Positions 20,246 through 33,048 of a DNA stretch of 64,000 nt are shown piece after piece (the first letter of the stretch is position 1; each line of letters starts with the position of its first letter). Source of the stretch: Pelobates cultripes (taxonomy: Eukaryota; Chordata; Amphibia; Anura; Pelobatidae); assembly GCA_933207985.1 (NCBI GenBank), contig OW240912.1:109971584-110035583 (forward strand), in the 5' to 3' direction. A program made the translations under genes and the position numbers. The notes beneath the pieces were generated by a model. It had not been told where the DNA came from. It saw nothing but the letters and a program-made list of their open reading frames with translations, and did not search any database.

Positions 20246-22446
20246 TATTGAAAAATTGTGCCCAAGGTGACTTTTCAAGGTTACTTGAGATGTGTAAATA
20301 AAGCACAATTGTAATTTTTTAATCTATAAACACCATTTATAATAACAATAACATTTGACATTTGTATTTTAAGGATTACTATTATACTATAAAGGACAAT
20401 TTTCAATAAAAAAAAAAAAGTAAAATATATGTAATATGATTGTCAGATGGTATTGTTTACACAATATAACCTTTTTTGGCAATTTAATATCCAACTAGTT
20501 CAAGATGGCTACTTGGATTCAAACAAAACAAAGCCACAGCATAGTTTCCATGAGTGTTTTTTATATACAGATATATGAGAAATTAATCCTGGCCCTAACA
20601 CTCCACAAATATGTCCTCAAAAATGTCTGGGCCACAAAACTGTGTATCTCTGGAAAATCAGAGATTTTTCATTAGAGTAAAAATGCTGTGTTTTATCAGT
20701 TCCAAAAAGATTTTAAATTTCCATTTGAAAACGAAGAAAATATCAAATGGTAAATGTTATGATGAAATCAGTTTAGACAGTTTTATGCAAAACATTATTT
20801 CTAAATGATACTCATACTATTAAAATGCCACAGTGAAAAGGATGGTAAAGACTGTTCACTTAACTCAAATTGCCTTAAAAATGCATAGACAAACATAGAC
20901 ATTACTTTGTAAAATACTCTGAAAAAGTTTGGTGCCATCAAGTGTAATGTAGGATTCATCATTTCCTGGCGGTGATAAATTCTAGAAAGCCTTGTGAGAT
21001 TAATTAAAATTAAACATTTTAAGTCAAAATAGATGAATTAGAAACATTCTCTAGTTCACTTATGCTTTTAGCAATTTGCAATTTTCTGGTTAATTACTGA
21101 CACAGCATGGTGAAATTGACACTCTAGGCACCAAAACCACTGTAGCTTAATGTAGTAATTTTGGTGCATAGAAACTGACCATTTTCTCTCACAAATGTAA
21201 ACATTGCCAATTCTTAGAAACATTTGTTATCAATGTTTATAGTTGTAACAGACTGGCCTGTTGTGTGGATTTTACACTGACAGCCTCTAAAGGCATTTCT
21301 TCAGTAAAACCTTTGTAAATTGAAGGCATTCATGTTTGGGGTCATCATGCCCATTGGCCCATGATGGACACTCTAAGCACCGGAATGAATTAAAAAGGTG
21401 GTCTTGGTGCATATATGTTGTCCCTTTTTTATGATAATGTTAATCACTGCCTTTTCAATGAAATGGCAGTGTTTACATTTAAAGAAAACATGAAAACATC
21501 AGACTGAGATCCATTAGAGGTCCTTCCTCTTAACAGACTCTGGAAATAGACAGCTGATTATTGCATATCATAGAGAAGAATTGGAGTGATTGCTTCTCTG
21601 TGAGAAGCAACCGATTACCAGGATGCAGTCATTCCTGCGCTGTAGGGCCTCAATATTTCTTTATCAGAAGCTTTGAATTGGACAAAAGTCATTAAGGATG
21701 ATGGCTTTACTGTAGGCAGGATTACTGCTCTGAGGAGATTGACCTGGTGCTGGATGTAAAATAAGTTACTGCAATTTTTGTAGTGGGGACTAATTTCTAT
21801 AAATAAATAACCTTGTTAACAATATACATTTTTTTTGTTCATATTCAAAAAGAAATAAAAAAAGAGTGGGTTTAGCTTAGGAATCCCTGGGCTATATTTA
21901 TTAGGACCGTTGCATTTGACTCTAATTACTCAACCAAGAATACTCAGCAGAAATAATAAAACGACTCCTTTTAGGTAAAATATCAACATTTTCCAGCTAA
22001 ATTTCTCCAGTTTTTTTTTTACTAATAAATATATTATTTAGTGTATAACTTAAATACTCCTAAAGCCTTGAACCATTAACAGCCGCAGGTAAGTGTTTCT
22101 TTGGGTTTAGCGGGAAACCAATTCTCGTGTAATAAATATATCCCTGTATGCACTCCACTTTGTTTAATGTTGTTCTCTAAAAATTCCAACAGATCATATT
22201 AGTGAGAGGCTTCTGACCTTGGATAAGCTTATGCTATTCAAGGCAATCACTGTCCTATAGTTTTTGATTTTAATTTCACTGTCTAAATACACCTGCTTTC
22301 TATAGTCTTCCTATGCATCACATCAAGGCAACTAATTATTTTGCAATATTTCTAATATGATATAATACAATGTTAAAAACAATTTTTAAATACTTGTTTT
22401 ATAAAAAAAAATGTTTTTAGTATACGTTATAAAATGTTAAACTCTT
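20246..22446. other. AT-rich non-coding DNA with worn TTAA-family pieces
   Basis: Mostly AT-rich. At 21113-21440 there are two weak copies of the family terminus: GACACTCTAGGCACCAAAAC and GACACTCTAAGCACCGG. Nothing coding is recognised. Confidence 0.5.
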
Positions 22447-22645
22447 TTAAAGGACCACTATAGGCACCCAGACCACTTCAGCTTAATGAAGTGGTCTGGG
22501 TGCCAGGTCCAGCTCGGAGAAACTGCTATGTTTATAAATGGGTTAATCAAGCCTTTAGTGGCTGTCTCATTGACAGCCGCTAGAGGCGCTTCCGCGCTTC
22601 TCACTGTGATTTTCACAGTGAGAAGATGCCAGCATCCATAGGAAA
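22447..22645. repeat. TTAA element, truncated by an AT microsatellite
   Basis: It begins TTAAAGGACCACTATAGGCA with the CACCCAGACCACTTC / GAAGTGGTCTGGGTG hairpin. It continues with AAACTGCTATGTTTATAAATGG, GACAGCCGCTAGAGGCGC, and the CTTCTCACTGTGA / TCACAGTGAGAAG hairpin. The CCATAGGAAAGCATT module ends abruptly in (TA)n. It is the other half, inverted, of the full copy at 31879-32354. Confidence 0.75.
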
Positions 22646-22652
22646 GCATTAT

Positions 22653-22674
22653 TAATATATATATATATATATTT

Positions 22675-22712
<38 letters not shown>
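22653..22712. repeat. (TA)n microsatellite
   Basis: Two (TA)n blocks are separated by TTTGTATGTGTG. Confidence 0.9.
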
Positions 22713-22717
<5 letters not shown>

Positions 22718-22852
22718 CTGTGCTGCTGTCCTCTATTGCCCCTTAATGAGTTAGCTCTCGAATTGAGCAAAAAAAAATATAAATAAAACGTGGTAAAAAA
22801 TGACATCCAGCAGAAAGTTAATGCAAGTCAAGATATTGTCCCAGTGTGTATA

Positions 22853-22950
22853 TAATATTCTTTTCTAAATCCTCCAGGACTCCAAGGGTTACAACCAGGT
22901 TACGCACCCATGCTGAAACCATTGGGGTCCTGGAGGATTTAGAAAATATT
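22853..22950. repeat. 98-bp imperfect hairpin
   Basis: The outer stem is about 27 bp, TTTTCTAAATCCTCCAGGAC on the left and GTCCTGGAGGATTTAGAAAA on the right. The loop of about 40 bases is itself partly symmetric. It makes both strands open with nearly the same translation (SKSSRTP and GVLEDLE). Confidence 0.8.
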
Positions 22951-24364
22951 TCTCTCAATTTGAGAGCTATTACCATTTTGTGCGCTAACTCATTTGTAGT
23001 AAAAACCCTCAATCTCTCTCCTTTCCCCATAATTTCTACACGTGATCGATTCGCATGTACCTTTAAATATACATGCAATTTTAACCTTGAGCTAACATCA
23101 ATATTTTAAACTATTATAACACCAGTTTATAAGGGAAAATTTTGATTTTGCATTGCTAAGCAATACAAGATTACCTTTAATCTTTGCTCCAACTCTGGTT
23201 TCACCTGGAAAAGAAACACATTTTTGTAGGATCTTCCTTTGCACCACTACCATAAATGCCATCTTCTTCCCCCTCCCATACATACTGTTTAGCTTTTATG
23301 GATTAATTTAAATTTCCATTTTAATTCAATTTGAAACCCAACAATTCTCTCTTTAGTGAATAACCCTACCAGTATTGTTAGTATAAGCTCTAACACCTGC
23401 CTGAGCACCGGATCTACACACATTAATTTTCTGTGTCCAGCCATCTAATAGAGATGTTATTCACACAGGTAATAATATCAGGAGCCTTCACCTGCACGCT
23501 GGATACTCACAGAGTGCAATTAAACGTATATCTGGTGTCCAGGCACTGCCGCTATAAAATACACCGAGATACATATGTATTCAATGTAAAATTGTGAGAT
23601 ATACTCACCTTACCTCTGATCCAGTGTCGCTATTTCTTCAACTTCATAGATGTTACTCTTCTGTAACACCCACCTCTGATCTGCCCTTCACTTTGCCTGT
23701 AGTCTTTATTAATTTGTCCTACTTCGGTATGCCTCTCTTAAGCAGAACTGCCCACATCGTTACCATAGTTGATGTATGTGGAGAGCAGAAGGACTGCCTT
23801 TGGGAGGTATTTTTTGCTCTCCATTGTCAGTCAATTATTTAGCATAAAGTCTTTGCCAAATAATTGACTGACAGGTGGGAGAAAGACATATTTAAATATG
23901 CCATGAATGAAATTCTGTGCTCTTTAGAGAGAGCACAAGTTGTAAGTACTGTGAAGGTACCCTTTAAGTGAAATATTTAAAATTGTAGATAGGTGTGGTG
24001 TGCTTTTAATTTAATGAGATCTGTTGTGTAGAATTCACTTTCAAGATTTGTATATAACTCTAGAAACTAGTGCAGCTACACTTTCTTGAATACGATTTTT
24101 ATACCGTTGCTCCACGACTCAGGAACTTGCAGTGACAGGCTATAGAAAGTCACACAATGTGAGTTCAGAAACCTCCCTAAATTACTCAATCACCTGTCCG
24201 ACCAGCCTGGTCACATGTCTGATTTAGGTGTTGTATTTAACACCTTCTATACAAAAACATGGTTGCAAAAAAAAAAAAAAAAATCTTTATACATACAAGC
24301 TATCAGGATGTCCAATGAGAAGCCTTCAAGCATTCAGTAGGTGGTGCTTCCTTGTAAGTAAACA
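22951..24364. other. Non-coding DNA
   Basis: AT-rich, with the small hairpin at 23825-23873 and a poly(A) run near 24267. No gene recognised. The frame at 23594-23842 has no known domain. Confidence 0.5.
23825..23873. repeat. Perfect 16-bp stem hairpin
   Basis: TGTCAGTCAATTATTT (23825-23840) is matched by its exact reverse complement at 23858-23873, with a 17-base loop. A TTTAAG lies about 90 bases downstream (23960). It may be the core of a worn TTAA element. Confidence 0.75.
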
Positions 24365-24444
24365 TTAACCCCTTAAGGACAGATGACGGAAATATTCCAT
24401 TATGATTTCCTTTTATTCCAGAAGTTGTGTCCTTAAGGGGTTAA
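24365..24444. mobile_element. 80-bp palindromic TTAA MITE (AACCCCTTAAGGAC family)
   Basis: It begins TTAACCCCTTAAGGACAG and ends TGTCCTTAAGGGGTTAA. Its length is identical to the copy at 2958-3037, with a related centre (ATTCCAGAAGTT against ATTCCAGACGTT). Confidence 0.78.
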
Positions 24445-26671
24445 TGATTAGGATCCTAACAAATACCCACTGATTTTTGTGGCCCCTTCCAAATGATTTA
24501 TGTGTCTATATATATTTTTTGTTATATTTTTATTTATGAGGTTTTTTTTTATTATAATTATTTAGCAATGTAGTCATTACACAGGAAGAACTGAAATTTC
24601 ACAGTTAGAAAATGTAAAAAATTCAGAACAAAATTATGAAGTTGACAAATTTTTCTATGGGTTATTTTGGTCACTTTTCCAGCTAACACAATTCGCTGTA
24701 TAGGAATAAAACCATCAGTTTTTGTATAATTGAATCAAGCAGAACTAGGGGATATCAGTTGTAATCTGTAGCTTCTTTAATTCTCTGCTGGGATAATTAT
24801 TGTCATTCTAAAAGATGCTATACTAGAGCATTGGTGTATTTATTGCAGCAACATTATTGCACGACTATACATGATTAGTAGACTAGGTTGACTAAATGGC
24901 TATTTTCGTGCGTGTGTATGTGTGTGAAATCTAGTAAATATCTATGTCTCTCTACCATCATATGGTCATAGTGTATCACACCATCATTTTTATATAAATG
25001 CATCATAGTCATGTTTTTTTTTTTTTAAATATAATATTATACTATTTTATAGTTCGCACTAACTTGCTGACAAGCACCTAACATTTTTTAGTCATTATAG
25101 TTTTTTCTTCTGGTCTCCCAATTCTGAGGCCAACCAGAGAAAAGAAAGCAAAATGCCAATGCAAGCATAGTGTGTGGCATTTCTACAAAACAAGCATGCC
25201 GCTTCTTTGCTCAGGAAGTCCTAACTGATCTCCTGGCATACACTCGCAGTGTTTCCAGCCCCATCCTGATATCATGGGACGTACAGTATGTACTAGGAAG
25301 GTTTAACACTTTGAATTTTTGGTTTTTTTTTAAATGTGTTTTTGTTTGGTTGTTTAATTTTAGCACTGATATTTCTTTAATTCTTTCTCCAGCTCTAGGT
25401 TAAAGAGCAAACTATGTTTATCATTTAATTCACTTGTGCTATTTGCCTGTTTATATCTCAATATATCCTTCTTGTTTTTAAAACACACTGTCTGTTTCTA
25501 CAATATATAAATTCATCAAAACATCTTCCCTTAGTTGTCCTTTCCAAAAATATGGCTAAATTAGTTTATTAAGGAAAATATATTTGATTAATGAGGTTAA
25601 TCAGTAACATATTTGGCATAAAGTAGGTTTCAAATTCCTTTTAAATTATGAAAGTTCATCTAGATATCCTGTTTCAGTTGCCAGTTTTTTTTTTTTTTTT
25701 CAAGTTTAAGTAATATAAGAGGCAGAACAATATGAGTTTACATACTGTTGTATAGAATTTTACAATGTGCTTTGACCAAGAATGGCATGATTGCAGCACT
25801 GCAGTTACACTGGTGGATAATTGCTATTATATGGTTGTTTAGTAAAACACTGTTTTTGGATGGTGTAAGCTTTGCTGGTATAGTTCTCCTCCCCCAGCAT
25901 TCCCATAACAGAAAAAAAATAAAATAACGCAAAAAAACTGAGGCCATGTTCTCCATGCAGACAGATTCTCCTTTGGTGATGTTATCGCCTCCACCCCCTT
26001 TGTTCCAGGAGGGAGGGACATCCCTGAGGATGGGCAGACGGAGAACTTTTTTCAGTGTGATGGAGTATCAGTACTCCAACTGAGTACCTTCACCAAGTCC
26101 ACTTCCTCGCTGCCACGGGAGACTCTGGAACACTTCAGACCTAGTTGTCAAAGCTTGACTGGGGTATCTCTCCAGAACGCTTCCATCCGACCAGGCCGCA
26201 GCTCTCTCCTTCCAGGCAGTTATGCCCACCTCTGCCTGTTATAAAATTAGCTCCTGCCTTCATAAAGGTACTTGTGGCTCTCAGGCTTTGCCATTGACTT
26301 TGTCCCAAGCTACAGTGATCATGCAGCCAGCCAACAAATCAGAAGACTCTGTTACCGATATCCCTGAACAAATTAAAGACATACACATCCAAATGGAACT
26401 AGTATACAAAGCTTTATTTTTTACTTGGGACTAGCCCATATGTTCGTTACATTTAACTTGCTGTGACATACTTTATACAATAAAATAACTAGAACATGTC
26501 AGAAAACATACTGGAACTTATAATAACATAATAGCATATTTATAAAGGGGTGGGAAAAACCATAACTAACACGAAATATCTTCCCTGCCTGCAGAATTCA
26601 TGATATGCAAATATAGTTGAATACATGCAAATTAACCAGCAAACCCATCAAGTGCGCTAAAGTGCACAGAA
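24445..26671. other. AT-rich non-coding DNA; unclassified GC-richer island
   Basis: 24445-25950 is AT-rich with no recognised content. About 26000-26440 is richer in G/C and may be part of an unrecognised repeat; a short frame (26222-26434) there has no known domain. A TTTATACAATAAAATAAC sequence follows near 26470. Confidence 0.45.
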
Positions 26672-27167
26672 TTAAAGGGACACTATAGTCACCAAAACAA
26701 CTTTATCCCAATTAAGCGTTTTTTATAGATCATGCCTCTGAAGTTTTACTGCTCAATTCACTGCCATTTAGGAGTTATATCACTTTGTTTCTGTTTATGA
26801 AACCCTAGCCACAGCTCCCCTAACATGGCCTACATGAAAAAAAAACCTTTTTAGATGCAACTTACCTTAAAATATTTTATCTTCTGCTCTAAAAATGTAA
26901 CTAAGCTATTAACAGAGCAGGCGATAAGAAATTCTGAATTAAACATAATTTGCAATAAAGGCAGTGTAAATATTAGATGACTCTTTACAGGAAGTATTTA
27001 TGAAGGCTGTGTAAGTCACATGTAGAAGGTGTGACTAGGTGCATAAACAAAGTGATTTAACTCCCAAATAGCAGAAAATTGAGTATTGACACTGCAGGAG
27101 CATGATCTATACACCAAAACTGCTTCATTAAACTAAAGTTGTTTTGGTGACTATAGTGTCCCTTTAA
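26672..27167. mobile_element. TTAA MITE, ~500 bp, well preserved
   Basis: It begins TTAAAGGGACACTATAGTCA and ends TGACTATAGTGTCCCTTTAA. The TIR continues inward with CCAAAACAACTTTA at the left and its complement TAAAGTTGTTTTGG at the right. A second inner symmetry exists (AACAAAGTGATTTAACTCC against GAGTTATATCACTTTGTT). Non-coding. Same family as 7171-7648 and 29786-30259. Confidence 0.82.
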
Positions 27168-28985
27168 CATGGGCCTCATTCTCGGCTAACTCTCATTTCA
27201 GGTTGGCTCATGACACTACCAAAGGAGGAAATTGAGGACCAATGTGCTATGTCCCTGCATATGCAGCATTTCATAATAAACCTCTGCACATACAGACTCC
27301 AAGCAACAAGACCACTTCAAAACACTGACATGCTTGGAGAAATCCTTTAACATGGATGATAATCAGAGTTGCAGTCCAATAATTGAATGTAGTAATACTG
27401 ATGTTAAGTGATTCAGAAAATCAACAAACAGGGACTCATTATAAACATGGTATCCAATTAATTAGTAGATGTTGCCAAGAAATACAAGTTGCTGTCTGTA
27501 GCAAAACTGTTTGGTAGGAGAGCTTAGATAGAAACCACAGAGCCATTTGATGTTTATTTTGGGATACTGCAGATTTGATGGAAAAAAATGCATGATTTTT
27601 AGTTACATTTTTAAGTTTCTAGTGATCATTCAACAAATAACAGAGACTGCTGCTCGTCAGGCTGTCTAACATAGTCTGCCAGAGTACGCAACATGGCACG
27701 AACTGCAACACTTTAAGTGGAAAGGCTGAGAGAAGAGCATTGTCTCGTTCTCTATTCTGACTATGAAAAGAAACAATAAAATGTGAAACACAAAAATAAG
27801 TACATGTCAGCCTGAGAGTCTACCCAGCCACTGCCACGTGTCTCTATTACCTGGTTACATTTTAAGTTTACCTTGAATTCCCAAAATTTTGAGTAGCCCC
27901 ATACGATTTTTATCAAGCATCTTAGGTGACCCTTTAAATGTATACCAATTGTCAGAGTGTATTTTATGTCTATACTACCTTCAGAGGTGGAAATTCGCAT
28001 TCAAAATAGATCTTAATTTGTAATATTAATAATTAATTTTAATAATTAATAAAAGACACATAAACGTGAAATCGGCATATGAAAGAAAAAAACCAAGCAA
28101 TTACAACGATAAAGACATAAAAAGCACTGAAATAGTTAACTCTCAAGGACATTTTTATATTTGGTGGGAATTTCCAAGAGGTCTTTCAGCAGTTCAATAT
28201 GTTCAAAAAATTATTGATTAGCATCCCAACATATATAGTAGGGTACCATTGTCTACCTTGAGCTCTTACAAGGTACAAGACACAATAGGGTTAAATGTTT
28301 TTTTAATTTTGCAATGCTTTTCAATCAAATCTGTAAGATACTTTTACTAAACATACATACAAAATCTACAGCACTGGTAATGTGATGGATACAAAAATGA
28401 TAGCATTATATTCTCAACTATAATTATTTTACAAATTCATAAATATTAATCAAGTTATTTATTTAGTATCTGATGTTATGGGATTAACTTTCCGCATTGT
28501 TCCAGGCATGTCAAGCTGCATTTAGATAATGATAGGAAATAAAATAGCAAATTTCAATCATGTCCGTGCCAGGCAGGGGGAAATATTATATTTTGGATTC
28601 ATTTAACAGATTATGAATGTCAAAAAATGTTGTTATTTTTTTACATACTCTTTGAAGTATATTTCCTGATATTTTTTCAAAAGGCAGTCAGGGCTCTTAA
28701 TTTTTATGACATGAGCCTAACTCGCAAAACTCATGTGGAATACTGAATTGAGGATCAAGATTACTATCTGTTAAATACACATACCAGGTAATTTTACTTA
28801 TTCTTTTTTTAGAACAGCTCCGGATTGAACAGATCAGTAAGAAAGCACTGTAACCATCCCATATTCAATTTCATCATAAATGTGTAACTTATTTTATTGG
28901 ATTAAAGACTTAACTTCTTTAGAGTTAAAAGAAAATAAAGATTTATATTTTGTTCCAATCAATGTAATTTCCGTGGCTTTTACTT
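27168..28985. other. AT-rich non-coding DNA
   Basis: No gene or repeat with clear borders is recognised. The reading frame at 27761-28000 (minus) has no known domain. Confidence 0.5.
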
Positions 28986-28989
28986 GTTA

Positions 28990-29010
28990 TAAGATAGATA
29001 GATAGATAGA
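28990..29010. repeat. (GATA)n microsatellite
   Basis: Four to five GATA units following TTATAA. Confidence 0.85.
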
Positions 29011-29785
29011 CGACTTACCCACAGCCGGAGAGTGATTTTGAAAGGTTTTAAATTGCTTGAATAAAAGTCTAAAGTGAATGCATCGGCTGTGAGTCCTTAC
29101 TATTCGGATAATTGGATCCTACGTACACAAGGGGCTGATACTCCCCAGGCTGAATAGTGTTGAGTGGCACTCTATCCAATCTTACTTTGTGAGTTCTGGT
29201 CCCCACAGATACACTTTTTTTTTTTGCTTTATACTGGTTCTACAATATTGCACTAGTTCAGTTCATTGTGTTCTTTTTATAGATCTATTGGACTTACATT
29301 AGGAAAATTGTGCAAGTATTAAAACTATTGGTTGTGTATTGAAAACACCTAATCATACATATAGATTTCTGCACTCACTATAATTTTGCACTTTATATGT
29401 GTTGCTTAAATTGATTACCACCTTTTGCACATATGGAAGAATTGAGAATTTTCAGTTTCACCACATGAAATATATGATCTTGCACTTTTTTGCACACCAT
29501 TTTTTTTATATATACATGGCATGGCTTTTCCGGTGTGTGTATGTCTCTCTTTCTGTGTCTGGAACAGGCAATTCAAACAAAAACTAACATCCCAGTTTAT
29601 TCTAAAGGTTAAGGTTGAAATTATCCAGCGGGTTCTGTCTGTGTTATCGAATCCTGACCCCGCTGCTTCTGTGGTGATGTTGAAGACATTATCAGAAATA
29701 GTACGGAGATTTACTCAGTTCAGAAATTCAGAGGGGTCAATGGTGGTTTATATGTTTAAATTATGCTAATGCAAACAGATATTTG
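29011..29785. other. Non-coding DNA with an unrecognised short open segment
   Basis: It includes 29590-29769, where a plus-strand frame gives a protein-like stretch (ILKVKVEIIQRVLSVLSNPD and LKTLSEIVRRFTQF). I do not recognise it. It has no splice signals or start that I would trust, and may be a transposon remnant. Confidence 0.35.
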
Positions 29786-30259
29786 TTAAAAGGAGACTAC
29801 AGCTTGTTGAAGCAGTTTTTGTTGTCTACGTCATGCCCCTGATGTGTCACTGCTCTATGTTCTGCCATTTTTAGTTTAATCACTTTGTTTATCACTGCGT
29901 TTATGCCTTCCTAGCTACATCTCCCTGTATGTGACTTATACAGCCTTCCTAAACACTTCCTGTAAAGAGTGATCTAATATTTACACTTCCTTTATTGCAA
30001 ATTCTGTTTAATTTAGAATGTCTTACCCCTGTTCTGTTAATAGCTTGCTACATCCTGCAGAAGCCTCCTGTATGTAATTAAAGTTCACTATACAGAGCAG
30101 GATATAAAACATTTTAAGCTAGGGCTGCATAAACCCTAACAAAAGAATTCAACTCCTAAATGCCAGAGAATTGAGCAGTGAGACTAAGGGGGTATGATAT
30201 ATACACCAAAACTGCTTCATTACGCTGAAGGTGTTTTGGTGACCATGGTTTCCCTTCAA
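29786..30259. mobile_element. TTAA MITE, diverged copy
   Basis: It begins TTAAAAGGAGACTACAGC and ends GGTGACCATGGTTTCCCTTCAA. The interior shares CACTTTGTTTAT, CACTTCCTGTAAAGAGTGA, GCAAATTCTG and CACCAAAACTGCTTCATTA with 26672-27167, read in the opposite sense. The right TTAA has mutated. Confidence 0.7.
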
Positions 30260-31878
30260 CTTCTGTGGATCTGAGAATCAGAGCTTGTTTATTTGTGTAT
30301 TATGTTTTTAACAGGGAGCTCTGTTTTCCCAAGTCTATGGAATCTGACAGTATTCTCTCTTTATTTTGCTTCTCTACATGTGGTGAGTTTTTTATTTAGT
30401 GTTAACTGCAATTACCTTTTAAATGCCCTATTGCTTATTTAGTGCAATGGGGCCAGTGGTAAATGTACTAAAGCTCTAGGAACATTTAAAAAACAAAACA
30501 AAAAAAACCTTTTAATTTGATGTTTAAACCATTTGCTTTTAGGCAAGCGTTTAACTTGTATAAGCTTTTTAGATTAAAATATTAGGAGCACCAGAATTGT
30601 TATCATATCTTGGAGAACGATTCATGCTGGGTTTGAAGCAGTATGTATATATTGCTAATTAGTAGAATAGCCAATACTATTATAAATAATAATAGCCAAT
30701 AATATTATAAATATTATAAATAATATATATATAATAATATAAAATTAGTAGACTAGCCAATAATATTTTAACATTTGAGCTGGTTTTATCTAACAAGCAT
30801 TGAACTTTAGTGTTTTTTCACAAAAGTGAGAATTCCAGGTGAATGCAAAATTAATTTTTTTCCGTCTCGTCTACTTTGGTTTTAGATTTGAAATCCACTT
30901 TGAATTGAATTATCACTTTAGTGACTAACACTGTTTGTAACGGCCATTTAGTGACTAGTAGACTTGAAGTTTGGTGTTGGGCTTCATTCATGAGACATAT
31001 GGTTTCTGACAAATGTACCTGCAATCAATTAGGAAAAAAACATTTTGATCAAACCAAAATGGTGCGAGAATGCCATCATCACTGTACAGCAAAATATTAA
31101 TTCTGTATTTTGTAGTCCACTGATTCATTTTTGCACCATTTCATTCACATATTAAGTGAGAATAAGTCAAAATAAATGTAAAAGTGAGCAGTAAAAATTA
31201 TATTTATATATTATATATGCATTAAATATATAATATACACATGTAAACTTTAATTTTATAGCCGATTTGGACATTTTTCTCCCAAAAATGTTACTTCACC
31301 CTGAATTATGCAAGCTGTTTACCAAGCTGTAAAATTGTATAAACCCTTACAATAAGTAATTTCATTAGTAAACATTAATAATCCCTTATGCAATTTATCT
31401 GCAGTAAACCGTAAAAGCAATGTTTTATTTAACAATTGGAATATTGTACTGGAAGCTTTGTTTTTTGTATTACATATAGTGGGCATTTCATTCACTGATT
31501 GCTAAGTAAATGCATTTTAAATACCCCAGTCTGACTTTGTACTTATTCCAAGAGACAGATTTGTGTGGAACAGACTGTGGAGATATGTACATATAAGGAG
31601 AAGTAGTATACATTACTGTGTTTATAAAACTCATTAGCAATTCTTTGTTTTCCTTTCTGTCTTAACATGTCTTGTCCTGGCTCCACTTCTATCACCAAGT
31701 TCCCCAACTGTAAAACCTGTAGTTCATAGCTTTACAGGAACAATTTCGATATTATTATATCCTTAACCTAAATCTGCCTTGCTGTACAAACTCTTAATAG
31801 GGAATTATTTACTTTTCTAGTGCTTAGTACATGGCAAAAAATAATGATCATTAATAGAATGCAATTTAAAATAAAATA
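30260..31878. other. AT-rich non-coding DNA
   Basis: Very AT-rich, with a TAATATTATAAATA-type simple repeat at about 30650-30745 and TATA-rich sequence at 31200-31250. Nothing coding is recognised. Confidence 0.55.
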
Positions 31879-32354
31879 TTAAAGGACCCCTATAGTGCCA
31901 GGAAAACATACTCGTTTTCCTGGCACTATAGTGCCCTGAGGGTGCCCCCACCCTCGGGGACCCCCTCCCGCCCGGCTCTGGAAAGGGGTTTAAACTTACC
32001 TTTTTCCAGCGCTGGGCGGAGAGCTCTCCTCCTCCGATCCGCCCCGTCGGCTGAATGCGCGCGCAAGAGCTTGCGCGCATTCAGCTGGTCGCATAGGAAA
32101 GCATTTACAATGCTTTCCTATGGACGCTTGCGTTCTCACTGTGAAAATCACAGTGAGAAGCACGCAAGCGCCTCTAGTGGCTGTCAATGAGACAGCCACT
32201 AGAGGATTAGGGGGAAGGCTTAACCCATTAATAAACATAGCAGTTTCTGTGAAACTGCTATGTTTATTAAAGAATGGGTTAACCCTAGCTGGACCTGGCA
32301 CCCAGACTACTTCATTAAGCTGAAGTGGTTTGGGTGCCTAGAGTGGTCCTTTAA
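31879..32354. mobile_element. Full-length TTAA element built from serial hairpins
   Basis: It begins TTAAAGGACCCCTATAGTGC and ends GCCTAGAGTGGTCCTTTAA. In order it has hairpins at AGTGCCAGGAAAAC / GTTTTCCTGGCACT, GCGCGCAAGAGCTTGCGCGC, GGAAAGCATTTACAATGCTTTCC, TTCTCACTGTGA / TCACAGTGAGAA, CCTCTAGTGGCTGTC / GACAGCCACTAGAGG and AAACATAGCAGTTT / AAACTGCTATGTTT. Fragments at 1095-1397, 19466-19640, 22447-22645 and 38880-38940 are pieces of this family. No protein is encoded; open frames on both strands come from the palindromes. Confidence 0.82.
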
Positions 32355-32862
32355 TGCTGCTCTGTAAACCATTCAATTGACCCTTGTTTATGTCCTTGAA
32401 ACATGCTTTAGAATGGTTTGTCTTCTAATGCGAATAAAAAGTGCAAGAAAGTCAACTGTCGCTATGGATCTGCACATAGTGTTATGACTGTAAAGATTGC
32501 ACCAAATACAAAAGTATTGCCTAACTCTCATAGGAATATTCCCTTAAAATCTATTGGAAACATAGCTCACTTGGAGAATTTTTCCAGTTTGGCGATTTTA
32601 ACCTTAAATTTGAAATTCAATTTGAATTTACTTTGAATGATCACTCTAGTGAATAACCCTATTAGATATCACAGAAAAAAAAGCATATGTTTCCCACTGT
32701 CCATCCGAGGACACATGTGATGTGGTCCCACCACCTAGAAGGTTCCATCATGAAATAGATGTGTATATTGTTCAATTTTACAGATATAAGAATATAATTA
32801 TCCATATTTTATTTAATAAAAAGTAAACTGCTAACAAGTACAAAACTATATATCCCATAGAC
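32355..32862. other. Non-coding DNA
   Basis: No gene or repeat is recognised. The frame at 32418-32636 is not protein-like. Confidence 0.5.
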
Positions 32863-33040
32863 CAGGGGTAAACAACCTTCGGCACCCCAGATGTTGTGGA
32901 CTACATTCCCCATAATGCTCTTATAGCGATAATGCTGGCAAAGCATCAAGGGAGATATAGACCACAACATCGTGGAAAGTCATGTTCGTGAGATTGGATG
33001 CTTAACAATATGGTGGAGTGTGGAAGGTTGCCTACTGTTG
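32863..33040. mobile_element. Palindromic hAT-like MITE with 8-bp TSD
   Basis: The left end is CAGGGGTAAACAACCTTCGG, then CCCCAGATGTTGTGGACTAC. The right side mirrors it with CCACAACATCGTGG and GGAAGGTTGCCTAC. The flanks CCATAGAC (32855-32862) and CCTTAGAC (33041-33048) differ by one base, as expected for an aged 8-bp hAT duplication. About 178 bp long, non-coding. Confidence 0.75.
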
Positions 33041-33048
33041 CCTTAGAC

